Origin: Osedax fenrisi
Taxonomy: Eukaryota > Annelida > Polychaeta > Sabellida > Siboglinidae
Assembly: GCA_964019155.1 (NCBI GenBank)
Contig: OZ025240.1
Location: 26,518,036 to 26,582,035, forward strand
Reading direction: 5' to 3'
DNA: 64,000 nucleotides
Part shown: positions 1 to 12,755 of the stretch, piece by piece
Layout: each line of letters starts with the position of its first letter
Numbering within the stretch: position 1 is the first letter of the stretch
Made by a program: the position numbers and the translations under genes
Notes under the pieces: model-generated
Databases searched by the model: none
Seen by the model: the letters and a program-made list of their open reading frames with translations, nothing else
What the model was told of the DNA's origin: nothing

Positions 1-595
1 ATGAACAAATGTTGATATTACATACAATCAGTGTATATATATATGCATTATTATGAGGAATCAGAAAATTGGTTTATAAAATATACATTTATTAAATATT
101 ATTCATTATACTATATATATATATTTATATATAAGTTAGGGTATTAAAATAAAAAAATAATAAATATATAAATTAACTCTGCTTGTAAGAATACATGTGT
201 TTTAATCAATGGGTCTACAATATAGCTATTTAATATTGTGACTTTAGTAATGCCAATGTAATTTTTTTAAATAGACAATGAAATTATTGTAATATATATA
301 TATATATATATATGCATATGAATAACTATATTTAATACATATCTAATTAAAATTTCTTTGACAAATTAAAGTAATGTTCGCATGGTAACAACCTTTTTTA
401 CAAAATATAATACTAATATAATCACTGTGAAATATATATATATTATATTGAATATTATATCAACTATTAATGACTAATAGTGTTTATTGTTAACTCATGT
501 TTTATATAAACAGGTCAATCATAATAATTATTATATTTGTAATATTAATTTATATAATAAATATATTTTAAATAATAATATCAATTAAATAAAAA
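1..595. other. AT-rich non-coding DNA, nothing assignable
   Basis: Mostly TA-rich low-complexity sequence with short (TA)n runs. I see no coding frame or RNA gene. If the exon-like block at 601-721 is real, this is its downstream intron on the minus strand. Confidence 0.5.
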
Positions 596-600
596 CTCAC

Positions 601-721
601 CATTGTTGCATATTCCTCCTCAGATTGCAGTGAGTGCTCTATCTCTAGTAAATACCCAGTTGACGCAACTGCAACAGACACTAGATATAATAGCCTCGTC
701 TGTATTATTCTTTACCTTGTT
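601..721 (-). CDS. Putative exon, copy 1 of a duplicated pair, product unknown
   Basis: On the minus strand this 121-bp block sits between a usable acceptor (TTCTCAG at 722-728) and a good donor (GTGAGT at 595-600). Its second half is open and reads LLEIEHSLQSEEEYATM, closely matching LLELDVSLQSDGEYAK from the copy at 1952-2065. The first half has a stop in that frame and a small length difference from copy 2, so this copy may be damaged or may use another acceptor. The EYATM/EYAKI tyrosine motifs would suit an intracellular tail, but I do not recognise the protein. About 1.35 kb separates the copies, and flanking intron sequence is also shared, so exon and flanks were duplicated together. 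Confidence 0.35.
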
Positions 722-904
722 CTGAGAATATATTGAATACAAATTAAATGATATATATATTATATTAATAGATATATATTAAATAATTCAAACACATTAT
801 TTTTCCTGTTGAATTATTTACTTTTATATAATTATTGTAACTAGTTATTAAAAATAAATGTATATAGGATACTCAAATTTTAATTATTCATTTATTTATA
901 TATA

Positions 905-1206
905 TCTTGTTATTGTTATTGTTATTTTTATTTGGTGGAGTCCTTTCATCCCATCCAGGAACTTAGATGAAGTTTTCACTTATAACCATATATGGCTATA
1001 ATGTCCCTTCGAAGCCGCTCTAATGTTAAGGCATCCATGGTTTTAACGAGAGCCGATCATTTATGTATACACAATTATATAAGATCACTTCTAAATAATA
1101 TTTTAAGACCCATTTTATAAAATTAATTAATGGTCCGGACGAGGCTCGAACCCGTGTCCTACTGCTTGTGTGTCTGACTCCTTAGCCACTGAGCCACACA
1201 GGCAGT
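905..1206 (-). mobile_element. tRNA-derived SINE, full-length copy A
   Basis: Read on the minus strand, the head has an A box (TGGCTCAGTGGC, at 1185-1196) and a B box (GGGTTCGAGCC, at 1143-1153). Then come a roughly 160-bp unrelated body and a tail of GTTATT-type units (AATAAC in element orientation) ending near 905. A second full copy at 57576-57871 shares head, body and tail, and fragments occur near 31060-31185 and 35290-35375. Pol III-type internal promoter boxes plus a simple-repeat tail define a SINE moved by a LINE. It lies between the two exon-like duplicates. Confidence 0.85.
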
Positions 1207-1551
1207 TTTTATATATATATATATAATAAATATATATATATATATATATATATATTACAATTATTATATATACAATATATACTCATAAACTATAAAGCAA
1301 TATTACAACATCATTATAACATGAAATAAACTTTTCCAAAAATTAAAAAAGACTTATTATAAAGCAGTTATATATATATATATATGCCAAATAAAGGTAA
1401 TATATTTATTTCTAACCTTTAATAACCTTTTCCTGATATCCTAATTGATACTTTACTCCGTAAATCATCAATTGTACCTAAAAAATGTTTAAACAAAGTA
1501 TATAATATATCTACTCTATAAAATAGTCTATTTAATTGTATATTATTTTTA

Positions 1552-1592
<41 letters not shown>

Positions 1593-1951
1593 TGTGTGTA
1601 TGTATGAGAACATGGGGGTTATATCACTACTAGTGAGTCACTAGTATCAGTAATAACTGAAATATTATGATTTTAATGAACTACATTAAAAAAAATAACT
1701 TATGGATAATAATAATATGGATCATTTAATATTCCAAACATAGAAACATTTTTAATATTTTAAATATCTTTATACTACTATTTGAACACACAAATACTAC
1801 TAGTTATAAAATACTATTCATTATAATTTATTATTTAATATATATATATATACATATATATCAATAGATTTATTCTGAAATCATATTATTCATATAAACA
1901 GGTTATCTTCATTTATAATATTAATTTATATAGATATATGTGGAAACTCAC

Positions 1952-2065
1952 TATTTTGCATATTCCCCATCGGACTGAAGAGATACATCTAGCTCCAGTA
2001 ATTCCGTAGTTGACGCAACGTAGCCTCTAGATACAATAGCCTCGTCTTTATTGTTCTGTCTTGTT
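1952..2065 (-). CDS. Putative exon, copy 2 of a duplicated pair, product unknown
   Basis: This 114-bp minus-strand block has an acceptor (ATTTCAG, ending at 2066) and a donor (GTGAGT, at 1946-1951). One frame is open throughout, 37 codons, including DEAIVSRGYVASTTELLELD and SDGEYAK. It starts after one base and ends with two bases of a split codon. Conservation of codons with copy 1 in the C-terminal half, with a relaxed first half, supports coding origin. No family is recognised. It could also be a piece of an unrecognised repeat. Confidence 0.4.
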
Positions 2066-2091
2066 CTGAAATATATTTAATGCAAATTAAA

Positions 2092-2137
<46 letters not shown>

Positions 2138-2139
2138 TA

Positions 2140-4200
2140 ATCCATTGATGATAAATGAGAAATTTACCACTACGATTCGTGAGTCATGGAACTAAAAGTT
2201 AGTTAGTAATAGTTATATACCTATAATCCAGTGAATTTGATTCACTCATGGATTTAATTAAAAATAAGAATACAAATAATATATGTTACTTTCGATAACA
2301 ATTACTTTTACTTTGAAATATTAGATATAACTATTAAATTCTTTATAAAATTTGTATTTAATTAATAATTATTTTTATTTTTTCAAATATAAATATACTC
2401 TTAAATCCAAATAAGAATATAAAAATTTATTTTTTATAACTAAAATATATAAAAATACAAATAGAGCAGATCTGATTTTTATCATTATTAAATTACTAAT
2501 TTATAAAATGTATTTTATCATATACAAATGTATAGATATGTATATTTTGTATTCAAATACAATTACAAATGATAAAAATCTGATTTTAATAATTATGAAA
2601 ACTTATTTAATCACATATGCATGTTTAATATCTTATTCAAATATAGATACTCTAGAAAATACAAATATATTTCTGTTTAATAATTCAAATACAGAAAATC
2701 TGATTTTAGTAATTAATAAATTTAAATATAATAATGTATATGATTAAATACAAATAATATTTTATATATTAATATAATCTTATTCAAATATAAATACAAT
2801 AGAAAATACATATTTACTAAAAATTTAAATAAATGTCTGATTAATGATTCATATATTATATAATTACACTAAATCTGATTTTTATATTTATGATCATTTA
2901 TTTATGTAAAAATATATAAGTCATTTCTAACTATAAATACACACAAATACAAATACATTTATGATTATCAATATCAATCATTTTTTATAACATTAAAATT
3001 TATATATATATAATAAAGATTTGTTAATTTAATTAAAAAATATCCATTATTCAATGAGTTATAATCTAATATGCATTATAAATTAATTAAAACATGCAAA
3101 ATTCCTATCTACACCATGTACAAATTTTACCATTTTTTTTGCACATTTTTGATCATAACTTTTTTTTTAATAAAAAATTAAAAAAAACTAAGATATGACT
3201 TACATTATATAATTTGATAATCTTTCTAATGATACCAATTTTATTATAATAGCATCAATATATAAAATCTCATTCTCTTACCTATAATATATATTAAATG
3301 ATAAAATGAATGATTTTTTAAGTTTTAAATTTTAATTACAATTATATATAATATATTTAATATTTTTTATAATATATTTATCTATATGAATATTAATATG
3401 CATAATTATATTTAATATATATCTAAAATTAAAATCAAGTTGTATGTCAAATTAAATAATTATTATTATAATTATTATAATAATAAGCACATGGGAAACA
3501 CATTTTTTAGAAAATATAATATTAACCACTCGATAATCATAATATTTTAATAATTTCGTACTCAGTAACATATGAATAATTTATACATTTACAAATATTA
3601 ATTTTTAAATACCTAATAAACCGCGTATTTATGGAATAAATAGAATTAATATTAAAAAGTAAACAATATTTATTATATTCAAAATGGCTAAATGTCAAAG
3701 GGTTAAATGTCAATACCCGGGTCAATACAACAATTCAATATAGGGGATACTAATATCAAAGCCAGGGCTTTGGTATAAATAAATATGAACTCAATTCATA
3801 ACATTTTAAAATAATGATTATTTATAACAAAATAATGTGTTTTAATCACAAATCCAAATAAATGTGATATTTAATATCGAAAAATTCATTATAATTATTA
3901 TAATGAATTTTTATAATATTATAATAATATGATAAATTTAATGTGAATCCAAGTATATAAATATGATTTCTATATTATATAATGTGACTATATATTCACT
4001 TAACATATTTACAAATAAAATATTAATCATAATAACATAATAGGCCTATATATACCTAATTTTATAACTTAAACTAACCTAAAATGAAACTTGAAATATT
4101 GTAATATGTATGACCTATAGGTTTAAATTATAATTTAATATACTTTGTATATATATATATATAATATGGTATAGTCTATATTATATATTATATAATATTA
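2140..4200. other. AT-rich DNA with degenerate roughly 110-120 bp repeats
   Basis: Between about 2200 and 2950 a phrase like TCTGATTTT followed by ATTCAAATATARATAC recurs at about 2470, 2579, 2699 and 2875, a worn tandem or dispersed repeat. The rest is low-complexity AT sequence. Short open frames here look like by-products of composition. No gene is supported. Confidence 0.45.
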
Positions 4201-4704
4201 TCCCAGCTAACAGTAAGAGAAACATAATAGCAGCATAACAGCATATGCTAGAGCCTCAAATTTTTACATTGTGCTATTATGCTGCCATTATACTGCTATT
4301 AAATGTATATTATGCTGCTATTAATTTGTCATGCTATTATGCTGCTGTTGTATTTCTATTTAAAGTATATTATTATGCTGCTATTAATTTTAAAAGTATA
4401 TTATTCTGCTATTATGCTGCTATTATTAGAATAGCAGCATAATAGCAGCATAATATTATGCTGCTATTAATTTTAAAAGTATATTATTCTGCTATTATGC
4501 TGCTATTATTAGAATAGCATCATAATAGCAGCATAATATTAGCATAATGGCAGCATAATAGCTGCATAATAGCATGACAAATTAATAGCAGCATAATAGA
4601 CATTTAATAGCAGCACAATAGCAGCATAATAGCACAAAGTAAACATGCGAGGCTCTAGCATATGATGTTATGCTGATATTATGCTGCTCTTACTGTTTGC
4701 TGGG
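4201..4704. mobile_element. Foldback MITE, GCTGCTATTAT family, copy 1
   Basis: The element starts TCCCAGCTAACAGTAAGAG and ends with the inverse CTCTTACTGTTTGCTGGGA. The two halves are complementary over nearly their whole length, so one strand could form a single long hairpin. It is built from an 11-base motif (GCTGCTATTAT or its complement) repeated many times. TATTA abuts both ends, a plausible 5-bp target duplication, though AT-rich. There is no coding capacity. The same ends occur at 35595-35978. Confidence 0.8.
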
Positions 4705-4839
4705 ATATTATATCTATCTGTATTTATATGGTTATATCATCTCCCTGGTTATATATATATCAAGACCTATAGGTATTATAAGAGTTCCTATAACCTTTAA
4801 CCGAGGTTATATGAGGTAGTGTATATATGCAGTGTAATA

Positions 4840-5110
4840 CCCAAGCAAACAGTAATAGCATAATAATAGCAGTATAACAGCATATTTAATAGCTTCAAAT
4901 GTTTACATTGTGCTATTATGCTGATATTATGTTGCCATTAAATGTATATTATGCTGCTATTAATTTGTCATGCTATTATGCTGCTGTTGTATTGCTATTT
5001 AAAGTATATTATTATGCTGCTATTAATTTTAAAAGTATATTATGATGCTATTATCATAATAATTATGTTGCTATTCTAATAATAGCAATATAATAACAGC
5101 ATAATATACT
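4840..5110. mobile_element. Foldback MITE, GCTGCTATTAT family, diverged copy 2
   Basis: Begins CCCAAGCAAACAGTAATAG and shares the internal blocks of the 4201-4704 element (TTTACATTGTGCTATTATGC, then the 11-base motif units), but is shorter and its right end is eroded. Only about 135 bp separate it from copy 1. Confidence 0.65.
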
Positions 5111-5984
5111 TTGATAAAAAGTAATATCAGTAACGTGATTTAAAAACTTAAGTAGAACTTAAGTTGATCATCATGATGTAAGTCGTACTTAAGTCAACTC
5201 AGTGTTTACCTCCTGCACGATAAAAATTTCAATAGGTTTTTACTATTAATAGTTAATTAACTGCAACAGGAAACATTACCTACGACGTAATATCATAGAT
5301 CTAGAGAGAAATGTCTCTCTAATTTAATGAATATCTCCCCTATCCCATGTTATCCCCTTTTATCATATATGTATAGTTTACACTATAAACTATAAATCTA
5401 TGCCTTTTATCCATCGAGTTGGTGTGAAACCATTTTTAAAGGGGATCCCTATAATGATAGAGTCTATATCTCGAGATATATATAGACTATAGAGTCTATA
5501 GTATAGACTCTATCATTATGATAATCATAGACTCATATAGACTCTATAATAGAGTCTATGATAGAGTCTATATTTCATAGAGTATATGGTTAAGATCCAC
5601 GTAGGATTATTATAATCCTTAATTTAATGATTATATTTAATATAGTATATATAATATAATATTATTATAATAATTATATTATTATATTAAATATAATATT
5701 ATAATAAATTATTAAATAATAGGTTTATAATTATAATAATTATATTGGATTTTACCCAATTTAGGAATACTTTTAGCACACACAATATAGTTAATAGTAA
5801 CGTCAGGTGAATAGATAATAGGGGAGATTAACCTTCTTATTTTCAGATGCACCTAAATCTTATCATCATTAGTTTTATATTATTATAATATTATTATATA
5901 GAATAAATAAATAATTACTTACCTACTTATGTATTTATATATTTATTAAAAAATAGCTTTATAGCCCAATTTTCAAAGCGTGGT
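5111..5984. other. Non-coding, short palindromes
   Basis: Contains AACTTAAGT-type inverted motifs near 5146-5200 and AT-rich filler after 5600. No gene seen. Confidence 0.4.
5450..5585. repeat. Palindromic TAGAGTCTATA repeat cluster
   Basis: About ten occurrences of AGAGTCTAT or its complement in 135 bp, in both orientations, so several alternative hairpins are possible. Origin unknown. Confidence 0.6.
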
Positions 5985-6155
5985 ATCCCGACAAACAAAA
6001 TCCTCCCAATTTGATACTAATATGATATTACATAGTATTAGATTACTATGTAACTACTAATTTAATTCCATTTTCATTGTTTATAGTAATGTTAGTATAT
6101 CTATACTATTTAGTATTGATTTAGTATAATAAAATACTAATTTACATCGGTAAAA

Positions 6156-7190
6156 TATAATATTGGTAAGGGGCGTATACTTTATATATATTTATCCCAT
6201 GTGTTGACCGCGTAGTACTAAATTAGTATTACTACATAATATACAATTGGAGTACATCTACCATTATAATATTATTAGGTTGTATATTGGGATATATATA
6301 CTGTTATAATATTAATAGATTATACATTAGGATAGATATACTATTTACCTACTGTAAAATATAATATTAGTATACGTATACCAATTATTGTTTATGAAGT
6401 ATTATTTTAGTATTATTACACAATATACAATTGGTTGTATATTGGAATAAATCTATCGTAATAGTACTACTCGGTTGTATATTGGGATACATATATCATT
6501 ATAATACTAATAGATTGTACATTAGGGTAGATATACTATTTACCTACTGTAAAATATAATATTAGTATAAGTATACCAATTACTTAGTGTGAAGTATTAA
6601 TTTAGCATTATTACACAATATATAATTGGTTGTATATTGGAATACATCTACCGTAATAGTACTACTCGGTTGTATATTGGGATACATATATCATTATAAT
6701 ACTAATAGGTTGTATATTGGGATACATATACTAGTTACCTACTGTAAAATATAATATTAGTATACGTATACCAATTACTTAGTGTGAAGTATTAATTTAG
6801 TATTATTACACAATATACAATTGGTTGTATATTGGAATACATCTACTTTAATAGTACTATTCAGTTGTATATTGGGATACATATACCATTATAATACTAT
6901 TAGATTGTATATTAGGGTAGATATACTATTTACCTACTGTAAAATATAATATTAGTATACGTATACCAATTACTTAGTGTGAAGTATTAATTTAGCATTA
7001 TTACACAATATACAATTGGTTGTATATTGGAATACATCTACTTTAATAGTACTATTCAGTTGTATATTGGGATACATATACCATTATAATACTATTAGAT
7101 TGTATATTAGGGTAGATATACTAGTTACCTACTGTAAAATATAATATTAGTATACGTATATACCATATAGTTATTCTAAAATATAATATA
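6156..7190. repeat. Tandem array, 195-bp period, about five copies
   Basis: The phrase ACTGTAAAATATAATATTAG recurs at 6351, 6546, 6741, 6936 and 7131, an exact 195-bp period. The first copy is the most diverged. Each unit contains internal sub-repeats around TTGTATATTGGGATACAT. There is no coding frame. Confidence 0.9.
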
Positions 7191-7339
7191 GGAATATACA
7201 ATGTAAATGTACATAGTAGATTTGTATAGATAACATTAAATGTAAAATAAACATCATAATTTATTTATATAATATAATTAATTAAACTTTAATCATAATA
7301 TTACAATAGAAGTGCATGATATTTCAAAGAATTAAACAT

Positions 7340-7375
<36 letters not shown>

Positions 7376-7862
7376 ATATAAAATCTATAATTATCATTCA
7401 CATATATTATTATAATGAATATATATTATCAATTTATATATAAAAATAAAATTACTAAAAAATAATTACTATTAAAAATAGTTTTCATGTATAAATCAAT
7501 GAATCTTATCACAAATAATATATTTTTGTTGTAAAAATATTAGAAAAAAAATTACAATTTAATAAATATCATAGTTATAAAATTATGTATTATATATATA
7601 TATATTTATTTTTATATATAGTATTACATACACGCACACTTTGTGTGCAAACTGCGTCGCACAGTGTGTATAAAGAAAGTGTGTATAAAGAAAGTGTGTG
7701 TGCCATGTACACTTTATATATATATCGATGATACACACATATATACACACATAAACAAACACATGCACACACATATATGTATACATACATACATACACAC
7801 ACACACATACTCACACATACACACACATATATATATATATATATTTATATATACACAAACTC

Positions 7863-7898
<36 letters not shown>

Positions 7899-8226
7899 GC
7901 TACATTATTACTTAAATTAATTTGTTATTTTATATTATTTAAAAATAATTGAATACAACATTTATTATTCAATATTCTATATATGTTAAAGTCCATTTAT
8001 GATTAAAATTAATGATTCAAATATTACATTTTAAATTATATCATATTTATATATGATGTTAGGATCAAAGTGAAATAATTATATTATTTAATTTGTAACA
8101 TATTATTTCAATACACTTTAAATTATTCATGAAATATCAAAGAATATATATATTATATAGTATTACTTATTTTGTATCATTATAATTTTAATATTATTAT
8201 ATTTTTTAGTATATATTATTATATTG

Positions 8227-8258
<32 letters not shown>

Positions 8259-8640
8259 TATGATGACCTAGTTAATTTCAAGTTCATGTCCTTGCATTGC
8301 AGTATTAAATGTTCTCTATGTGATCCATTATTTTTATATTTAATAATAAATGTTACTTTAAAATTGTCAAGTATATATAATTATATATATATATATAATA
8401 TATATAAAAATTAAATATATATGAATATATAAATTATTTATATACTATTTTTATAATTAATAATTCATAATTGATATTTACTTTAAAATTACTTACTAAG
8501 GAACTTTATTTAATATTGTAGTTTATTTTATTTGCATGATATTTAAATATACTATAGTTAGTATACTAATTATAATTACCTATATATTTGTTAGACCTAT
8601 ACAGTGAAAGTTGCTTTAATTATTTAATTTTAATAAAACA
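7191..8640. other. AT-rich DNA with (TA)n and (CA)n microsatellites
   Basis: Holds (TA)n at about 7344-7371, 7826-7845 and 7867-7893, and CA/TACA-type repeats at about 7730-7830. Short open frames are microsatellite translations. No gene seen. Confidence 0.55.
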
Positions 8641-9790
8641 GTTTTATTATTTAATAATTATTAATTATTATTATAATAATTATTATTATTATTATTATTA
8701 TTGATTGATAATTTATGTAAGCAAATATAATCGAAAGTATAAAGTATAAATATTTGTTAACGATAACATTTAAATATTAATTATTATTGATTACAAAATT
8801 AATTATTATTATATTTATTAATAATAATTATAAATTATTTATAATTAATAAATAATTAATAATTATTTATAAAATAATTAATTATTAATAATTACTAAAT
8901 ATAATTAATAATCATTAAATAGTTAATAATTATTAATTAACTAATTATTTATTAATAATTAAGTTGAATAATTAATTTTTAATAATTACAAAATAATTAA
9001 TAATTACTAAATAATTAATAATTTCTAAATAATAAATAATTATTCAAATTAAATAATTATTAAATAATTATTAATTATTAATTATTTAATAATTATTACT
9101 TATTTAATAATTATTAATTATTAATTATTTAATAATTATTTAATTTGAATAATTATTTATTATTTAGAAATTATTAATTATTTAGTAATTATTAATTATT
9201 TAGTAATTATTAATTATTTAGTAATTATTAAAAATTAATTATTCAACTTAATTATTAATAAATAATTAGTTAATTAATAATTATTAACAAGTTAATGATT
9301 ATTAATTATATTCAGTAATTATTAATGATTAATTATTTTATAAATAATTATTAATTATTTATTAATTATTAAAAAATAATTATTCAATTAATAAATAATA
9401 AATATAATTAATAATTATTAAATAAGTTATAATTATTAAATAAGTAATAATTAATAATTATTTAATAATTAATAATTATTTAATTTGAATAATTAATAAT
9501 TATTTTATTTGAATAATTATTAAATAATTAATAATTATTACATAATATATTATTAATAAATAATAAATATAATTATTAAATAATTAATAATTAAATAATT
9601 AATAATTCAATAATTAATAATTAAATAATTAATAATTAAATAATTAATAATTCAATAATTAATAATTCAATAATTAATAATTCAATAATTAATAATTAAA
9701 TAATTAATATATTAAATAATTATTAATTATTAACAAATAATAAATATAATTAATAATTATTAATTATATTTAGTAATTATATAATTGATA
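8641..9790. repeat. AATTATT-type low-complexity block
   Basis: About 1.15 kb made almost only of A and T in TAATTATT/AATAATTA phrases with very few G or C. It contains the large inverted repeat at 8841-9370. Confidence 0.75.
8841..9370. repeat. Long imperfect palindrome, about 530 bp
   Basis: The arm starting near 8841 (TAATTAATAAATAATTAATA) has its inverse ending near 9370. Pairing continues inward through rare marker bases, for example AAGTTGAATAATTAATT against its inverse near 9240. The right arm holds one extra 18-bp unit, so the centre is about 9096-9105. The match is too long and specific to be base composition alone. Confidence 0.75.
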
Positions 9791-9799
9791 ATTATTAAT

Positions 9800-10850
9800 T
9801 ATTAAAAATGTCAATCGTCGAAGATAAAAATGGTATACTGTTTGCTGATAATAATTCCAGAATAGAAAGATGGACAGTGTCCATTGGACAGAAAATTGCA
9901 AAGATATCTATAACTTTAAACTTAATCCTGATTGTGATAAATTTCAAAACGACAATCATCCTTCTGAGATGGAACAGACACTGCAAATACTGAAGTCAGA
10001 AGTTGAAAAGGCAATAAATTGCCTGAAGAATGGAAAATTACTTGGAATGAATAATGTATCAAAGTGAACTTACCAACTAAGGTGGTAACACTACCAGTAA
10101 CTGATACATTTAATAAACTGTGTCAATAAATCTAGATAACAAAGGAATGGCCAACAACATGGACTATATCATTGATTCTATAGAATAGGTATACATATAC
10201 AAAAGAAAGGGGACCTCAAAAATGTCTCTAATTATCACACTATAGTTTAATAATAACTTTTTGAGGGCGCCTTTCTTTGCCACTACTATAGTAGTCTCAT
10301 AATTCATTCGAGCAAAATCCTACAAAGAGTCATTTTTAATCGGTTAACTAATAGGCAGAATAGATTTTTGTCCAAGGAACAGGTATCATTAGATAACATC
10401 GAAGCACAATATATGGTGCTCGATATCGATAAAATTCTAAGCTGTAGACTACTAATGGAGAAATAAATTGATCAACAAAGGCAAATCTATAATTATTTCA
10501 TCTATAGAAGGTATACATTAAATAAGTTTTTATAGAGTATGACATGATTTGTTATGGCATACCATGTCGAAAAAATGATTACACATCGAACAGATCAATA
10601 TAATACAATCACAACATAATTTTACAATAAGCTCTATTCTATTGAACAACACAATGGTCTTCCCTTTACAATGACAGTATATGTATACAGGGTTGTCTAT
10701 TATCTCCAGTATTATTCAATATATTTTGTAATATATATTTATTGGTTAGAGAAGATTGCAATATTACATGTACTCCTAGAAGCTGAGATGGTATTGGAAA
10801 ATTAAGTAATAAGTGTACATTCATCAATTTTACATATATATTTGTCATTA
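9800..10850 (+). mobile_element. Non-LTR retrotransposon relic (L1/RTE-like RT, N-terminal half)
   Basis: Frame-hopping translation gives ILFADNNSRIERW, VEKAINCLKNGKLLGMNNV, a KKGDLKNVSNYHT segment (the RT KKGDxxxxxNYR block), a KILQRVIFNRL helix and GCLLSPVLFNIF (normally QGCLLSPxLFN). The order matches the fingers and palm of LINE reverse transcriptases. Frameshifts and stops are frequent, so it is dead. It lies immediately after the AT-only block. Confidence 0.75.
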
Positions 10851-11104
10851 TACTTTTCTTTTACAATTATAAATTCTCATCTAATCTATATGAATCTTTA
10901 CTTGCAATGGGTAGTATCATTAATGCTTATTTATCAATAGTTGTTTTTCAAGTATACTATATCGTTCGGCTAATATATATGTATAATATACATTGTATAT
11001 ATATGCCATACTCGAATTAATTCGAATTTGTATATTGATCCTAGTATTTAAAAATGTTCTTGCTGTATAAATATACACACAGTACGTCACACATACACAT
11101 ACAC

Positions 11105-11193
11105 ACACACACGAATGTATGTGTGCGTGTGAGTGTGTGTGTATTTATATGTATGTATATATGTATTTTTGTGTGTGTGCGTGTGTATGTGTA

Positions 11194-11262
<69 letters not shown>

Positions 11263-11270
11263 GCGTGTGT

Positions 11271-11307
<37 letters not shown>

Positions 11308-11321
11308 TGTGTGTGTGTATT

Positions 11322-11356
<35 letters not shown>
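11105..11356. repeat. Compound (GT)n/(TA)n microsatellite
   Basis: TGTG-rich stretch at 11119-11202, (TA)n at about 11205-11256, (TG)n at about 11265-11330, then (TA)n to 11355. Open frames through it are repeat artefacts. Confidence 0.9.
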
Positions 11357-11360
<4 letters not shown>

Positions 11361-11784
11361 TCATTGTCCCCTAATTACACATGTATAGCTGTGTAATAAT
11401 AGCTATGTGCACTATGGTGCAGTGTGCATAATATAAAACTAGGTCATATATCATATAATGCAAATTAGTAGTATATTATATAGTACTACTAATTCACAAT
11501 AATACGTGCATATGCCAAACTTTAGTTTTCACGTTCATTGAAATGTAATTTTTGAGACGCGAGAAGCGCCGCCCGCTATATTTTTAAGCTTCTATTTTGT
11601 TGTTGCTACTTCGCATATATGTATACAGTACCATACAATAGAAGACACGGATATAGACCTTATAGACGATATAGGTAAGTTTACAATAACAATGAATATA
11701 TTTATGTAAATACGGATTATAGCTAATTAATTAAGTATTACTAATTATTAATATATAAATTACTATCTATCATACATTATGAAT

Positions 11785-11785
11785 C

Positions 11786-11836
<51 letters not shown>

Positions 11837-11945
11837 CTCACACGCATGCATTCACACTGAACATACACACAATACACACACAAACACATACAAACACACA
11901 CATACACTCACACACTCATACACATATACAGATATACATACATAC
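11785..11945. repeat. Compound (TA)n/(CA)n microsatellite
   Basis: (TA)n at 11790-11834 runs into CACACA/TACACA sequence up to about 11945. Confidence 0.85.
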
Positions 11946-12300
11946 ATATATATTACATATTCATATTCACTCTATTCACTATTTAATAAATAGTATATAA
12001 CTTATATAAATATATTTCATCTAATATTTAATTTATATAATATATTAAACATATTAATAATATAATCATTATTTCATACTTTATTCCATACTTAATTTTA
12101 ATATATTAATATTATATCTAATTTTATATAAAATATAATTACTTCATACTTTATTCCATACTTAATTTTAATATATTAATATTATATCTAATTTAATATA
12201 AAATATAATTACTTCATACTTTAAAATATATATATATATATTATTAATAATACTATAATTACAATATTGTATTGTAATATATTATGTACTATTTATATAG

Positions 12301-12428
12301 CATGAAGATAAGAAATCGCTGTATTACATGATTGACTCATCGAATTCAACAATATGAATGATTATATACCAAGGAATGATATGTAATAAATATATTGCAA
12401 GAGAAGCAGTCGTGTAAATAAATATAAG
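12301..12428 (+). other. Exon-like block, duplicate 1 (128 bp)
   Basis: Preceded by TTATATAG and followed by GTAATA. It is repeated at 12756-12883 with the same 128-bp length and the same splice-like borders. All three frames contain stops in both copies, so if transcribed it would be an untranslated or stop-containing exon. The surrounding 0.45 kb is also duplicated. Confidence 0.3.
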
Positions 12429-12755
12429 GTAATACACATAAGTATATATATTTACTATTTAATAAAGCACATATATTAACTTATTTAATTTTTACTTAAT
12501 TTAACTTAATATTTTATATTATTTTATATATTATATCAATTGTATATCTCTTATTTTTTTATTTATATATTTAAATAATTAAATTAATTGTAATTATAAT
12601 AATCTCATACTCCCATAACCATTTCAATATAGTATAACATTTTATATCAAATATAATTATTCCATACTTTAATATATATATATATATATAATATACATAA
12701 TAATACGAATAAAATATTTTATTATAATATACTATATAATATATTATTTATATAG

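Noticed and set aside
2508..2747. A 79-codon frame in the AT-rich left part.
   Set aside because: Composed of low-complexity residues over a degenerate repeat, with no splice context or recognisable feature.
4201..5110. A CRISPR-like array because of regularly recurring short motifs.
   Set aside because: The motif occurs in both orientations without unique spacers of constant length, and the context is an animal genome. It is a foldback transposable element.
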